From JANRKH01 sp033761815 (GTDB lineage Bacteria > Pseudomonadota > Alphaproteobacteria > Rickettsiales > Rickettsiaceae), in assembly GCA_033761815.1 (NCBI GenBank), contig JANRMF010000007.1:1-25884 (forward strand): DNA of 25,884 nt, read 5' to 3'. Under the pieces are notes generated by a model. That model was not told the DNA's origin. It did no database searches and saw nothing but the letters and a program-made list of their open reading frames with translations. Numbering within the stretch: position 1 is the stretch's first letter; the number at the start of each line of letters is the position of its first letter. This document shows positions 7,362-16,109 of this stretch, piece after piece. The translations under genes and the position numbers were made by a program.

Positions 7362-9665
7362 ATGCAAAATTTATACAAAGTTTCACTTGCTAATTTGGGT
7401 ACTCTGGACCCACAAAAAAAATTTGAAAGCTGCATGCTAACTATCAGCGTTGGTCAGGAAGTTCATGAATCCGAAAAATTCAAAGCCACGCTACAGATGA
7501 TAGGCTCTAGATTCAAAAAATGTACTATCGGAGTTTGCGACACTCTTCAAAGACACAGTCTTGCTATGATTTCGAAATTAGATGCAGAAGATCTTTATGA
7601 GGTATCAAAAAAAGAAGGTACGGCCTGGATAGAGAGAAATAGCGACTATTTGGAGCATTTCTTAAACATACCATATGAAATAAAACGCTGGGATGAGTGG
7701 TTTTTCCATAAGAAATATAAAGAATACAGGAAAAAAATTGATCATTTATTCCAGACTGACCAAAAATTTGTGGACATAGTGCATGGGCTTGCGCTTGAAT
7801 TTAACGCAAGGTTGAAGAAGAGAAATATACCAATAAATGAGTCAAGATGCATCAAAATAAGTACTGAATATTTGCTAGAAGAGTGCGCTGCTATGTGCAT
7901 ATGGTACGAAGAAGGGTACGAGGTTGATGTTTACCCATCAGGCAGAAATGATGCGATAGAATATGGATTTAGCGTCTTAATGAAGGAGCATTACGATAAA
8001 TTACTTCTTCTTGCAAAGCTAAACTTTAAAAAAGAAACTAATATTCAAGGGCTTCTTGTCTCTGACGTCGCTGTTCAAAAAATATTAGATATAATACCTG
8101 GCCACGTTTACTGGAAAGGAAAGGACGGAAAGTTCCTAGGATGCAACAAAAGACAGGCTCAAAACTATGGCTTTAAAAATGTAAATTCAATTATTGGCAA
8201 GGAAGATTCTGACTTTTTAAAAGCGGATATTGCAAAGAAAATTAGAGAAGTTGACAAAGAGATCATTGAAACCAAATCCGAACAAATTATCGAGGAGCAG
8301 ACTTTTGTTTCAAACGATGATAAGATGAAAAAAAGATGGTTCCTCAGTCATAAAAGCCCATTTATCTCTGATGCTGGGGAGGTTCTTGGGGTTATTGGGG
8401 TCTCGATTGATATACATAAAATAAAGCAACTGGAAGATAAATTGCTCAAAAGTAAGCAAAAAATTCAGAATGCGCTCTCTGTGAAAACTGAAATTTTGAA
8501 TAATATGAGCCATGAAGTGCGAATTCCTATACACGGAATAGATGCAATAGCTCAAGGCCTTGTTTCTCACTGGGATGAACTCAGTCAGCAAAAGAAATAT
8601 GAATATGTAACTCATATAGCGAGCAACTCTAAGAGACTACTCTCTCTTGTGAGCAATATTCTAGATCTTGCAAAATTTAGCAACGCAAAACATGATCTAC
8701 TTATAGAGATAATAAACCTCGATGAAATGATCAAATCTATGATAGAAGAAGTCAAATCTCTATACATAGCAGATAAAGAAATAGAAATCATATATAAAAA
8801 CCATTGCTCTAAAAGTCTTCTTAACTTGCCACTTGATAAAGAATCAATCAATCAGGTACTGAGAAATATTTTCTCGAATGCGGTAAAATTTAGCTCAGCA
8901 GATTCTCCAAGCAAAATTGAGGTAGAGGTCAAGTTCAAAGGCAAGGCTGGTAATAACGGTGAAATTTTGCTCTCTATTAAAGATCAAGGACCAGGAATCC
9001 CTCAAACAGAATTAGAGGAAATTTTTGAACCTTTCAGCCAAAGCACAGTAACAAAGACAAATGCCGGCGGAACTGGCCTTGGCCTTGCCATTGCGAAGGA
9101 GATAATAGAGCTTCATAATGGAAAAATATGGGCAAAAAATAACGAAGGTGAAACTGGTGCTACATTTTTCATCTCTCTTCCTGAGATGGGGTCTTCAAAA
9201 CAAGAATCTGGTAGATCCAGAGAAGAGAAACCATCTCTACCTACTCCCACCAGAAAGCCTACAATAATGCTCATTGATGATGAAGAAGTTTGCCTAGTAA
9301 GCATGGAGCTCATGTTACTACAGAAAAAAGATGTGGAATTGATTAAAGTAATTAATCCTCATGAGGGTCTTAAAACATTAGAAGAAAGAAGTTCTGAAAT
9401 TGACTTAGTATTACTCGATTTAATGATGCCAGGGCTTGATGGGATAGAATTCTTAAAGAGAAAGAATCAGATAGAGTCAATAAAGAATATACCAGTAATA
9501 TTACAAACTGGCAGCTCAGATATGAATGAAATTAGCAAGGCATTTTCATTAGGAATAAAAGGCCTAATTCGCAAACCATATAAAATAGAAGAAATTAGTG
9601 TAGAAGCTGATAAAGCCCTTGAGCCAGCTAGAATTGCTAATACTTCTACGAAAAAGGTTTCTTAA
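7362..9665 (+). CDS. Hybrid histidine kinase with N-terminal cyclodipeptide synthase-like domain
   Basis: A 767-residue cytosolic protein with an unusual chain of domains. Residues ~20-225 match tRNA-dependent cyclodipeptide synthases (CDPS), which join two amino acids from aminoacyl-tRNAs: the nucleophile Ser29 in LTISVGQ, the CDTLQRH stretch (59-65), RWDEW (109-113), catalytic Tyr170 and Glu174 in EYLLEE, and Tyr191-Pro192. The Ser-to-Tyr distance is 141 residues, the same as in AlbC (Ser37-Tyr178, from memory); Gln32 with Tyr191-Pro192 points to the XYP subfamily. Then come a PAS domain (~232-352), HisKA with phospho-His384 (NMSHEVR), HATPase with N-box Asn506, DQGPGIP (541-547) and GGTGLGLA (569-576), and a receiver with acceptor Asp686 and Lys738. 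No membrane segment. The ankyrin gene follows 13 bp downstream. Whether the CDPS part makes a product or only binds tRNA cannot be read from the sequence. Confidence 0.88.
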   Translation: MQNLYKVSLANLGTLDPQKKFESCMLTISVGQEVHESEKFKATLQMIGSRFKKCTIGVCDTLQRHSLAMISKLDAEDLYEVSKKEGTAWIERNSDYLEHFLNIPYEIKRWDEWFFHKKYKEYRKKIDHLFQTDQKFVDIVHGLALEFNARLKKRNIPINESRCIKISTEYLLEECAAMCIWYEEGYEVDVYPSGRNDAIEYGFSVLMKEHYDKLLLLAKLNFKKETNIQGLLVSDVAVQKILDIIPGHVYWKGKDGKFLGCNKRQAQNYGFKNVNSIIGKEDSDFLKADIAKKIREVDKEIIETKSEQIIEEQTFVSNDDKMKKRWFLSHKSPFISDAGEVLGVIGVSIDIHKIKQLEDKLLKSKQKIQNALSVKTEILNNMSHEVRIPIHGIDAIAQGLVSHWDELSQQKKYEYVTHIASNSKRLLSLVSNILDLAKFSNAKHDLLIEIINLDEMIKSMIEEVKSLYIADKEIEIIYKNHCSKSLLNLPLDKESINQVLRNIFSNAVKFSSADSPSKIEVEVKFKGKAGNNGEILLSIKDQGPGIPQTELEEIFEPFSQSTVTKTNAGGTGLGLAIAKEIIELHNGKIWAKNNEGETGATFFISLPEMGSSKQESGRSREEKPSLPTPTRKPTIMLIDDEEVCLVSMELMLLQKKDVELIKVINPHEGLKTLEERSSEIDLVLLDLMMPGLDGIEFLKRKNQIESIKNIPVILQTGSSDMNEISKAFSLGIKGLIRKPYKIEEISVEADKALEPARIANTSTKKVS

Positions 9666-9678
9666 GGAGTAAATAGTT

Positions 9679-10506
9679 ATGGGAAATTTCTTCTCTTCGA
9701 TTGGATCAACAAAGAATATAAATAATAATATATCGCCTTCTCAAGCGTCAGAAAGGATGGGTCAGTTAATATCAATCTATTTTCGTGGCAATAAACTATC
9801 AATAGAGAATTTTACAAATGAATTCACACAACTAATTAAGTATGGGGCTGATGTTAATCTGGAAAGTATTCATGGCTTGACTCCTTTGCACGCAGCATGC
9901 TACAATGGCAAACTTGAGGTCGCTCAATTACTCATAAAAAATGGGGCTGATGTTAATCATGCAGGTCACAATGGCAATTCTCCTTTGTGCGTAGTGTGTG
10001 ATAATAACCAGACTGATCTCGTAGAACTACTCATAAATAATGGAGCTAATGTTAATCAGGCAAATGATTTAGTAGGCGATACTCCTTTATATTGGGCGTG
10101 TCAAAATGGCGACACTGATCTCGTAAAACTACTCATAAATAATGGAGCTAATGTTAATCAGGAAAGTTATTTAGGCGGTACTCCTTTATATTGGGCGTGT
10201 AAAAAAGGCTACTTTGATATTGTAGAACTACTAATAAATAATGGAGCTAATGTAGATACATCAATATTAAAATCTATGGTTCAGCAGGAAGATAGTGTTT
10301 ATATTGATGAGCTGGTAAACGATTCCAGCATAGAGGGTCTTAGAGAAAGTAAGGAAGTAACAGTGCACCTTCGTAACGGAATAGGGCAAGAAATTTTAGA
10401 CATACTGCATCTTCCTCAAGAATTTGAAAACCATATTCATGTTATAGGGCAAAATGGGGCGGAGATGACTTTACATTTTGCAGCATATCCACCTATATTG
10501 AAGTGA
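9679..10506 (+). CDS. Ankyrin-repeat protein, possible host-directed effector
   Basis: A 275-residue protein with four to five ankyrin repeats spanning residues ~47-195 (GLTPLHAACYNGKLEVAQLL, GNSPLCVVCDNN, GDTPLYWACQNGDTDLVKLL, GGTPLYWACKKGYFDIVELL), each ending in a NGA(D/N)VN turn. The C-terminal ~80 residues are not ankyrin and match nothing I know. The N-terminus MGNFFSS fits the eukaryotic N-myristoylation pattern (Gly2, small residue at position 6), with no signal peptide. A strong AAGGAGT binding site overlaps the stop of the kinase gene, so the two are likely co-transcribed. Ankyrin proteins in Rickettsiales and Legionella are often type IV secreted effectors; that role is inferred here only from family habit. 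Confidence 0.85.
   Translation: MGNFFSSIGSTKNINNNISPSQASERMGQLISIYFRGNKLSIENFTNEFTQLIKYGADVNLESIHGLTPLHAACYNGKLEVAQLLIKNGADVNHAGHNGNSPLCVVCDNNQTDLVELLINNGANVNQANDLVGDTPLYWACQNGDTDLVKLLINNGANVNQESYLGGTPLYWACKKGYFDIVELLINNGANVDTSILKSMVQQEDSVYIDELVNDSSIEGLRESKEVTVHLRNGIGQEILDILHLPQEFENHIHVIGQNGAEMTLHFAAYPPILK
10018..10257 (+). repeat. Near-identical tandem repeats inside the ankyrin gene
   Basis: Units at 10018-10119 (102 bp) and 10120-10218 (99 bp) are nearly identical at DNA level, including CTCATAAATAATGGAGCTAA and TATTGGGCGTGT, with a third partial unit from 10219. The similarity covers silent positions, so the units duplicated recently; the 3-bp length difference is one codon in the loop before GG(D/T)TPL. 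Confidence 0.8.
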
Positions 10507-10613
10507 GATGAATTCAAGGATGTAAGACTTTTTGCAAGAATTAAATTCGGGCAATTAATTTAAGAAGGAAGATGCGGCAGAGTGTACTAAACTAGATGAA
10601 CAACGCCAGATCC

Positions 10614-10638
10614 GTAAAATCCTATACGTCATTTAAAA
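10614..10638. terminator. Weak stem-loop between convergent genes
   Basis: AAAATCC before 10622 pairs with GGATTTT near 10640, closing a loop of about 19 bases, in the 150-bp gap between the ankyrin gene and ctaB, which converge. The A and T tracts on both arms would allow it to end transcription from either side. The loop is large, so this is only a suggestion; coordinates are approximate. Confidence 0.25.
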
Positions 10639-10656
10639 ATGGGATTTTGTACTGCT

Positions 10657-11562
10657 TTAATAATTTTTACCAATCATCATTAGACCGAATATCACAAATA
10701 AGTATATGATCGAAAATGCAAATAATTTGGGCGCAGAGTTAATGCCTTTTTCATATTTGAGATCTGTTGCTGCGAGAATAAAATATCCGCTCATAAAGGA
10801 TGATGTGAATAAGTAAAATATCCCGCATAAGCCTGTAAGATAAGGTAATGCACATGATATAGTCATTAGTACCGTATAGAGCAATATCTGGTTTTTGGTC
10901 ACCTCCCTCCCCTTTACTACAGGAAGCATAGGTATGTTTGCCGCCCTATAATCCTCTGATTTATATAAAGCTAGCGCCCAAAAATGAGCAGGAGTCCAAA
11001 GAAAGATAATTAGGAACAAAATCATAGAGTCAAGGTTCAATGAATTAGTGCAAGATGCCCATCCTATAAGAGGAGGAAAAGCGCCGGCAGCACCTCCAAT
11101 TACTATATTTTGGGTTGTGCTCCTCTTTAACCACATTGTATAAATGAAAATATAAAATGAAATCGAAGCAAGAAGCAAAAGGCCGCTCAGTAAATTTACG
11201 CATACCATCATCCCGATTACCGAAATCACCGCCAGAAAAATTCCCATAGCAAGAGCATCAGACTCATCTACTGCTCCTCTTACTATGGCTCTTTTTTTTG
11301 TCCTCTCCATTAGTGTATCTATATCTCTATCGTACCACATATTAAGACACGCTGCAGAACCTGCGCCAAGAGAGGTAAATAAGATAGAGGTAAAAGCCGT
11401 AAATAAGTGAATCTTACCAGGGGCAAGTATAATGCCAGAAATAGCAGTAAAAACCACCAAAGACATAACTCTTGGCTTTAATAAAGAGATATAATCTTGA
11501 ATTGTTGAGTCTTGCTTTATGTTATGAATAAAAGGGCTTATTCCAGGAGTTGCGTTTGTCAT
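10657..11562 (-). CDS. ctaB: Protoheme IX farnesyltransferase (heme O synthase)
   Basis: Adds the farnesyl chain to heme b to give heme O, the precursor of heme A for the aa3 oxidase encoded just upstream. It is a 301-residue, ~8-9 helix inner-membrane UbiA-family enzyme. The prenyl-diphosphate motif NMWYDRDID gives Asn74, Asp78 and Asp82, followed by MERTKKRAI; the second aspartate region YKSEDYRAANIPMLPVVKG is also present. It starts 12 bp after coxA and has a modest GGAAA binding site, so it is translated from the same transcript. The order coxB-coxA-ctaB is usual for alphaproteobacteria; ctaG and coxC are not in this window. Confidence 0.96.
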   Translation of the reverse strand: MTNATPGISPFIHNIKQDSTIQDYISLLKPRVMSLVVFTAISGIILAPGKIHLFTAFTSILFTSLGAGSAACLNMWYDRDIDTLMERTKKRAIVRGAVDESDALAMGIFLAVISVIGMMVCVNLLSGLLLLASISFYIFIYTMWLKRSTTQNIVIGGAAGAFPPLIGWASCTNSLNLDSMILFLIIFLWTPAHFWALALYKSEDYRAANIPMLPVVKGREVTKNQILLYTVLMTISCALPYLTGLCGIFYLFTSSFMSGYFILAATDLKYEKGINSAPKLFAFSIIYLFVIFGLMMIGKNY

Positions 11563-11574
11563 AAAATTTCCAAA

Positions 11575-13164
11575 TTAATGTTCAGTTTCGGCAATAACTG
11601 GCCTTGTGGAAAAGCTATGAAACTCAGGAGGGGATGATATAGTCCACTCAAGCGTAGTAGCACCCTCGCCCCATGGGTTATTAGGGCATGGAATTTTATC
11701 CCTGAATGCTTTAAATATTATCCATAAGAATAATAATATAGCAGCATTAGAGATATAAGCTCCTATGGATGAGACTAGATTCCAGCCATGAAAGGCATCT
11801 GGATATTCTGGGATTCTCCTTGGCATTCCAGCAAGACCAAGAAAGTGCTGAGGAAAGAATGTAATATTCACCCCTATAAACGTGATGAAAAAATGGATTT
11901 TTCCAAGAGTCTCGTTATACATATACCCACTCATTTTGCCAAACCAATAGTAAAAAGCTGCATAAGCACCAAATAATGCCCCAAGTGACATAGTATAGTG
12001 AAAATGCGCAACTACATAGTATGTGTCATGAAGAACCCTGTCTATAGAAGCATTTGCAAGAACAACTCCAGTTACTCCGCCTACAGCAAAAAGCATTATA
12101 AATCCAACGGAAAAAAGCATAGGAGTTTTAAATTCTATAGATCCGCCCCACATAGTAGCTATCCAGCTAAAAATTTTGATTCCTGTAGGAACTCCGATCA
12201 CCATTGTCGCAACGCTGAAATATACGAGAGAATTATATACAAGCCCAACGGTAAACATATGGTGAGCCCAAACAACAAAGCCAAGAAGCCCAATACATGA
12301 CATTGCAGCAACCATTCCCAAATATCCAAATACTGGTTTTTTTGAAAATGTAGCAACAATCTGGCTAATCACCCCAAATGCAGGGAGTATAACGATATAA
12401 ACCTCAGGGTGACCAAAAAACCAAAAAAGATGCTGAAATAAAACCGGATCACCACCACCAGATGGAATGAAAAATGTAGTACCAAGATTTCTATCGCATA
12501 AAAGCATAGTAATTGCGCCGGCAAGCACAGGAAGAGCTAGGATTAAAAGAAAAGCAGTAAGAAGTATGGACCAAACAAAGAGCGGCATTTTTAGCAAGCT
12601 CATTCCCGGGGCCCTCATATTAAGAATCGTAGCAATTATATTAATGGAGCCAATAATAGATGAGAGGCCTGTTAGATGAAGGATAAAAATTGCAAGATCA
12701 ACGGATATTCCAGGGTGAGATCCTATCAAGCTGAGGGGGGGATATAAAGTCCACCCAGTTCCAGCGCCTTCGTCCATTACTGCGGATAGTAAAAGTAGCA
12801 ATAATGCCGGGACCATCAGCCAGAAACTAACATTATTCATTCTCGGAAATGCCATATCAGGAGCGCCTATCATTAAAGGTACAAACCAATTCCCAAACCC
12901 GCCAAACATAGCCGGCATTATCATGAAAAATACCATTATAACAGCATGGGCTGTAACCATTACATTATAAAACTGGTAGTGATTTTCTAAAAAATTTCCT
13001 CCGCTTGCACTAAGCTGAGCCCTAATTCCAACGGAAAAAAGCCCCCCAATTATACCCCCTATAATAGAAAGTATGATATACATTGTGCCTATATCCTTGT
13101 GGTTTGTTGAGAATAGCCAACGAGAAATCCCCTTAGGATGGTTACCATGGTGATTTTCAGACAT
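11575..13164 (-). CDS. coxA: Cytochrome c oxidase subunit I (aa3 type)
   Basis: The catalytic subunit holding heme a, heme a3 and CuB; 529 residues with 12 membrane helices. Seen: heme a His in TAHAVIMVFF, the D-channel Asp in NWFVPLMIGAPDMAFPRMNN (Asp103), the GHPEVY motif with the His-Tyr crosslink pair and the proton Glu (251-256), CuB histidines HH (301-302), K-channel Lys in PTGIKIFSW, and HDTYYVVAHFHY for heme ligands. I chose ATG 13164 because AGAGGA lies 6 bases upstream and the protein then starts MSENHHG; the frame stays open 13 codons farther, which would abut coxB. One oddity: the loop usually reading MDVDTRAYF is LVYNSLVYF (309-316 region). Confidence 0.97.
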   Translation of the reverse strand: MSENHHGNHPKGISRWLFSTNHKDIGTMYIILSIIGGIIGGLFSVGIRAQLSASGGNFLENHYQFYNVMVTAHAVIMVFFMIMPAMFGGFGNWFVPLMIGAPDMAFPRMNNVSFWLMVPALLLLLLSAVMDEGAGTGWTLYPPLSLIGSHPGISVDLAIFILHLTGLSSIIGSINIIATILNMRAPGMSLLKMPLFVWSILLTAFLLILALPVLAGAITMLLCDRNLGTTFFIPSGGGDPVLFQHLFWFFGHPEVYIVILPAFGVISQIVATFSKKPVFGYLGMVAAMSCIGLLGFVVWAHHMFTVGLVYNSLVYFSVATMVIGVPTGIKIFSWIATMWGGSIEFKTPMLFSVGFIMLFAVGGVTGVVLANASIDRVLHDTYYVVAHFHYTMSLGALFGAYAAFYYWFGKMSGYMYNETLGKIHFFITFIGVNITFFPQHFLGLAGMPRRIPEYPDAFHGWNLVSSIGAYISNAAILLFLWIIFKAFRDKIPCPNNPWGEGATTLEWTISSPPEFHSFSTRPVIAETEH

Positions 13165-13203
13165 TATTTTCCTCTTTTCTAATGTTACTACTGATTTATA
13201 CAA

Positions 13204-14010
13204 TTATTTACCAGAGTTATTGATGGCGTAATTAAATTGGCGCGCCGCAAATTTGGTTTTCGCATCCAAGATCCATTTATCAAAATCTTCTTTAGATACA
13301 ACTTCAACTGCAATAGGCATAAAGCCGTGATTAACTCCGCAAATTTCAGAGCACTGGCCATAATATATACCGGCTTTTGGCACTCTGACATATGTTTCAT
13401 TTATCCTTCCTGGTACAGCATCAACTTTAAATCCAAAACTTGGGACTGTAAAGCTATGAATAACATCTGCCGCACTAATTAAAAAGCGAATAGTGGTATT
13501 TTGTGGTATTACAACCCTATTATCCACTTCAAGTAATCTTTTTTGACCCGGAAGAAGCTTGGAAGTTTCTATCATATAACTATCAAAAGTAAAATTACCA
13601 TTATCAGGATATACGTATGACCAATACCATTGATGACCTATGACTTTGATTGTTAATTCGGCATTCGGAATTTCGTGCTCTTTTTTAAGTAGCTTAAAGG
13701 ATGGAATAGCAAGAATGCACAAAATAATGACAGGAACAATAGTCCAGAATATCTCAATCGCAACATTATGGGTAAATTTTGCTGGAACCGGGTTTCTTTT
13801 GTGATGAAACCGGTAACATGTATAAGCAAGCAGAGTGGCTACAAAGATTACAATCCAAATTATAATATCCTGCATAAAGCCGTATAATTTTTCAATTTCC
13901 TCCATTAATTCAGTTGCAGGAGGCTGGAAATATATTTGCCACGGCAAAGGCTCTGATGCCATTGAAGAGGATGCAAATAATATTAAAAATAAAGCAAATA
14001 AAAGTTTCAC
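13204..14010 (-). CDS. coxB: Cytochrome c oxidase subunit II
   Basis: Carries the dinuclear CuA centre that takes electrons from cytochrome c. 268 residues: a signal peptide (1-19, cut after MAS), two membrane helices (~47-68 and ~85-108), then a periplasmic cupredoxin domain. The electron-entry aromatic run GHQWYWSYVYP and the CuA ligands in the first His (DVIHSFTVPSFG) and CSEICGVNHGFM (two Cys, Glu, His, Met) are complete. The start codon is GTG, fixed by the signal peptide; no strong Shine-Dalgarno sequence. The gene begins 101 bp after tkt on the same strand and ends 39 bp before the coxA start. Confidence 0.97.
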   Translation of the reverse strand: MKLLFALFLILFASSSMASEPLPWQIYFQPPATELMEEIEKLYGFMQDIIIWIVIFVATLLAYTCYRFHHKRNPVPAKFTHNVAIEIFWTIVPVIILCILAIPSFKLLKKEHEIPNAELTIKVIGHQWYWSYVYPDNGNFTFDSYMIETSKLLPGQKRLLEVDNRVVIPQNTTIRFLISAADVIHSFTVPSFGFKVDAVPGRINETYVRVPKAGIYYGQCSEICGVNHGFMPIAVEVVSKEDFDKWILDAKTKFAARQFNYAINNSGK

Positions 14011-14111
14011 AAATTAAACTCTATATAATTCATAATATCTATTATACCCATCAAGATTATTGATGTAAAAACAAACTCCTCAATCTTGGATGATTTTCTG
14101 GCGGATAACGC

Positions 14112-16109
14112 CTATTTTGTTACACTTCTGACTCTTTTTATCTTCTCTATAATAGAACCAGCTATATAAGATGAGGATATATTGTAATATCGATATAATT
14201 CTTTAGCGGGACCCGATGCACCGAATGATGTCATGCCAAAAAACATCCCTTCATCAATAATTCTATCCCACCCAAGCGGAGAGCCCGCCTCAATTGCACA
14301 GGAAATTTTGGAATATTTTTTTGCCCTATCTATAAGACGGGCTTTATATTCATCTTCCTGCTCTAAAAATAACTCAATTGAAGGGCAAGATATTACTCTT
14401 GCCGAAATTCCTGCGCTCATTAGTAAATCTTTTGTCTCAAGCGCTATTGCCACCTCGGAGCCAGTTCCCCAGATAGTGACATCAACAAATTCATCCTCTT
14501 TTTCAAAATTATATGCACCCTTTAGCGCGTAATCATATCTTGACTCAGCTTTTAAAGCTGGAACCACTTGCCTTGTTAGCGCAAGCATGGCAGGTCCGTT
14601 TCTAGATAAAAGAGATGCAAAACAAGCCTGAACTTCTATCATATCTGCCGGCCTGTAAACTCTCATCTCCGGCATAGCCCTGAAAGATGCTAGATGCTCA
14701 ACTGGCTGGTGGGTTGGCCCATCTTCTCCAAGGCCGATAGAGTCATGGGTCATGATATATATAACTGGTATCTTCATAAGAGAAGATAAGCGAATGCTTG
14801 GTCTCATATAGTCAGAAAAAACTAGGAAACTTGAGCAGATTGGTAAAAAACCTTGTGTTGCAAGGCCGTTCATAATCGCACCCATAGCATTCTCCCTTAC
14901 GCCAAAGTGAATGTAATTTCCTGAAAAATCTTCCCTTGTTATTGGTAGTGAATATTTATTCCATACTCCGGTAGATGAGCCGAGGTCCGCAGACCCAGCA
15001 ATTACCTTACCTGATGATCTTTGTAATATTTCTATGATTTTGCTTGAGGATGTCCTTGTTGCCTCATCAAAATCTGAATGAATTGCATAAGTTAGTATAT
15101 CCTCGTTGAGCTTCTCTTTAATTGGTGGGTTTAGATATGATTTTTGCTCAAGGCTAAGTTTTTCATATTTTTGTTGCCAGGTATTGTAATCTTCTTCGTT
15201 AAATTTCCATGCATCTCTCCAGCTAGATAATATATCTTCTGGGATAAAAAATTGCTCTTCATAAGGCCATTCTAGATTTTTTCGCAAAATCTCTATCGCC
15301 TTAGGTCCAAGCGCTGCACCATGAGACTCAGAAGACCCCTCCTTTGAGCCCGCGCCAAATCCTATTTTTGTCTTAAATGATATAAATACTGGGAATGCGG
15401 AATTTTGAGCTAAATTTAGCGCCCTATCAATTTCCTCGAAATCATGACCATCAACACTGAAGGCTTCCCATCCAAGAGCCTTAAATTTTTGAATATGATC
15501 ATCAGAGGTTGATAGTCCGCAAGTGCCATCAATTGTTATGTTATTATCATCGAATAAAACCACAAGACCAGATAGGTTGAGGTGGCCAGCAATACTTGCT
15601 GCCTCATAACTTATTCCCTCCATAAGACACCCATCTCCGCAAATGCAATATGTCTTATATTTCATAAGGTCCCCAAGCTTTTGCTCGTATTTTTTCTGAG
15701 CAATCATTATCCCTACAGCATTTGCAAAGCCTTGGCCTAGGGGGCCTGTTGTAACCTCAACCGCCCCGCCTTGTGAATATTCAGGGTGCCCAGGTGTTAG
15801 AGAGCCTATTTTTCTAAAATTTTTTATTTGCTCAAGATCATATTCATGATAACCAGAGAGGTAAAAAAATGAATAAAGAAGCATAGAGCCATGACCCGCT
15901 GACAAAACAAGCCTGTCTCTTCCATGCCACCTTGGGTCATTTGGGTTATATTTTAAGTATTTTGTGACAAGGAGTGTAAATACGTCCGAAAAGCCAAGTG
16001 GCATACCCGGGTGACCAGATGCTGCCTTTTCGACACTATCTGCTGATAATATCTTTATTGCGTTTGATAATAAATTTACTGAAGCTGTTTGAGTTTTTTG
16101 CATTTTCAT
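14112..16109 (-). CDS. tkt: Transketolase
   Basis: Thiamine-diphosphate enzyme moving two-carbon units in the non-oxidative pentose phosphate pathway, supplying ribose- and erythrose-phosphates. 665 residues, the normal length. Seen: SGHPGMPLGF (31-40), the TPP/metal motif GDG-CLMEGISYEA from 158 with Asn190 of the NN pair, the substrate-binding HGAALG, the catalytic Glu region HFGVRENAMGA, and GLGEDGPTHQPVEHL in the pyrimidine domain. All parts are intact. Two starts are possible, ATG 16109 or the ATG two codons later. It reads toward coxB; the 101-bp gap to coxB has no convincing terminator, so partial read-through into the oxidase genes is possible. Transketolase is missing from Rickettsia itself, which argues against that genus. 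Confidence 0.97.
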   Translation of the reverse strand: MKMQKTQTASVNLLSNAIKILSADSVEKAASGHPGMPLGFSDVFTLLVTKYLKYNPNDPRWHGRDRLVLSAGHGSMLLYSFFYLSGYHEYDLEQIKNFRKIGSLTPGHPEYSQGGAVEVTTGPLGQGFANAVGIMIAQKKYEQKLGDLMKYKTYCICGDGCLMEGISYEAASIAGHLNLSGLVVLFDDNNITIDGTCGLSTSDDHIQKFKALGWEAFSVDGHDFEEIDRALNLAQNSAFPVFISFKTKIGFGAGSKEGSSESHGAALGPKAIEILRKNLEWPYEEQFFIPEDILSSWRDAWKFNEEDYNTWQQKYEKLSLEQKSYLNPPIKEKLNEDILTYAIHSDFDEATRTSSSKIIEILQRSSGKVIAGSADLGSSTGVWNKYSLPITREDFSGNYIHFGVRENAMGAIMNGLATQGFLPICSSFLVFSDYMRPSIRLSSLMKIPVIYIMTHDSIGLGEDGPTHQPVEHLASFRAMPEMRVYRPADMIEVQACFASLLSRNGPAMLALTRQVVPALKAESRYDYALKGAYNFEKEDEFVDVTIWGTGSEVAIALETKDLLMSAGISARVISCPSIELFLEQEDEYKARLIDRAKKYSKISCAIEAGSPLGWDRIIDEGMFFGMTSFGASGPAKELYRYYNISSSYIAGSIIEKIKRVRSVTK

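Noticed and set aside
11788..12679. Forward frames inside coxA
   Set aside because: Antisense to conserved membrane helices; shadow products rich in Lys/Ser.
13165..13203. Longer start for coxA
   Set aside because: The 13 extra codons abut coxB, lack a ribosome binding site and are not typical; AGAGGA precedes the ATG at 13164.
14040..14075. CATCAA-GATTA-TTGATG stem-loop as tkt terminator
   Set aside because: Only 6 bp of AT-rich stem with no T-run on the reverse strand.
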